A DNA stretch of 23,293 nt from JAVBMJ01 sp031552535 (GTDB lineage: Bacteria; Bacteroidota; Bacteroidia; Bacteroidales; Rikenellaceae). This document shows, piece after piece, positions 23,203 to 23,293 of the stretch; position 1 is the first letter of the stretch; every line of letters begins with the position of its first letter. The DNA is taken from the NCBI GenBank assembly GCA_031552535.1, contig JAVBMJ010000054.1, forward strand, positions 1-23,293. Direction: 5' to 3'. The translations under genes were made by a program, and so were the position numbers. The notes under the pieces were generated by a model. The model saw nothing but the letters and a program-made list of their open reading frames with translations. It had not been told where the DNA came from and did not search any database.

Positions 23203-23293
23203 GTCTCTTTTAGGCGAAAATCCCGTCATATAGTACCACTATGCTCCTCGATTTTCGCCTAAAATAGCCCTGAAAATAATTCGCAACTATTTT
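23203..23293. repeat. Dispersed hairpin repeat (module C), copy 3, cut by window end
   Basis: A perfect 15-bp inverted repeat (23208-23222 with 23250-23264, core AGGCGAAAATC) encloses 27 bases that hold a further small inverted pair (CATATAGT/ACTATG). The sequence is homologous in reverse complement to about 150-241 and in the same orientation to 8635-8728. It runs past the end of the window, so the full element cannot be described. Confidence 0.75.

Noticed and set aside
23018..23233. Plus-strand ORF of 71 codons
   Set aside because: It runs through two hairpin repeats and has no protein-like pattern.
1..23293. CRISPR array, prophage or integrative element genes
   Set aside because: No regularly spaced direct repeats, integrase, capsid, relaxase or transposase frames were seen on either strand.

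Overview
The window looks like a chromosomal segment of a Bacteroidota member, most likely a Rikenellaceae/Alistipes-type gut organism. This rests on recurrent TAnnTTTG (-7) promoter boxes, some with an upstream TTTG (-33) box, on the protein sequences (BamA followed by two OmpH/Skp paralogues, a 442-residue trigger factor), and on the absence of classical Shine-Dalgarno sites. Genus is an inference; no 16S gene is present.

Layout. Positions 1-290 hold dispersed repeats including a 222-bp MITE-like element. rpmH, prfA and pdxJ follow on the minus strand. Divergently on the plus strand lie nadK, uppS, bamA and two skp/ompH genes, ending in a strong terminator. A composite repeat block (8530-8914) precedes lipA-lipB-recJ, tRNA-Leu(TAG), trigger factor, a large palindromic repeat element, clpP and clpX. 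These are housekeeping functions: translation termination, cofactor synthesis (PLP, NADP, lipoate), undecaprenyl carrier, outer-membrane assembly, recombination and ATP-dependent proteolysis.

From about 16.6 kb the window becomes accessory: a small ORF, a second MITE-like element with 9-bp target duplications beside the stop codon of a WYL-type regulator, and then a compact RNA-repair/RNA-quality-control module. In order this is: WYL regulator (minus), Ro60/TROVE protein (plus), a Y RNA (about 20008-20149), RtcB RNA ligase, and a second Y-like RNA (about 21478-21626). The first Y RNA can be folded by eye. It has a closing stem, an internal loop, a second stem, and a tRNA-like module in circularly permuted order (T-arm, capped acceptor-like hairpin, TA linker, D-arm), which is the YrlA architecture. 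An inverted repeat with the same core (CGCA-AAAACAY-TGCG) lies upstream of both the Ro60 gene and the Y RNA. In each case it sits 8-10 bases ahead of a -7 box and takes the place of a normal -33 box. At the divergent promoter it also covers the -33 box of the regulator gene. The parsimonious model is an inducible Ro60-Y RNA-RtcB regulon controlled by the WYL protein rather than by the sigma-54 activator RtcR.

The right end carries a Gfo/Idh/MocA oxidoreductase, a 54-residue hypothetical protein and another copy of the dispersed hairpin repeat, cut by the window edge.
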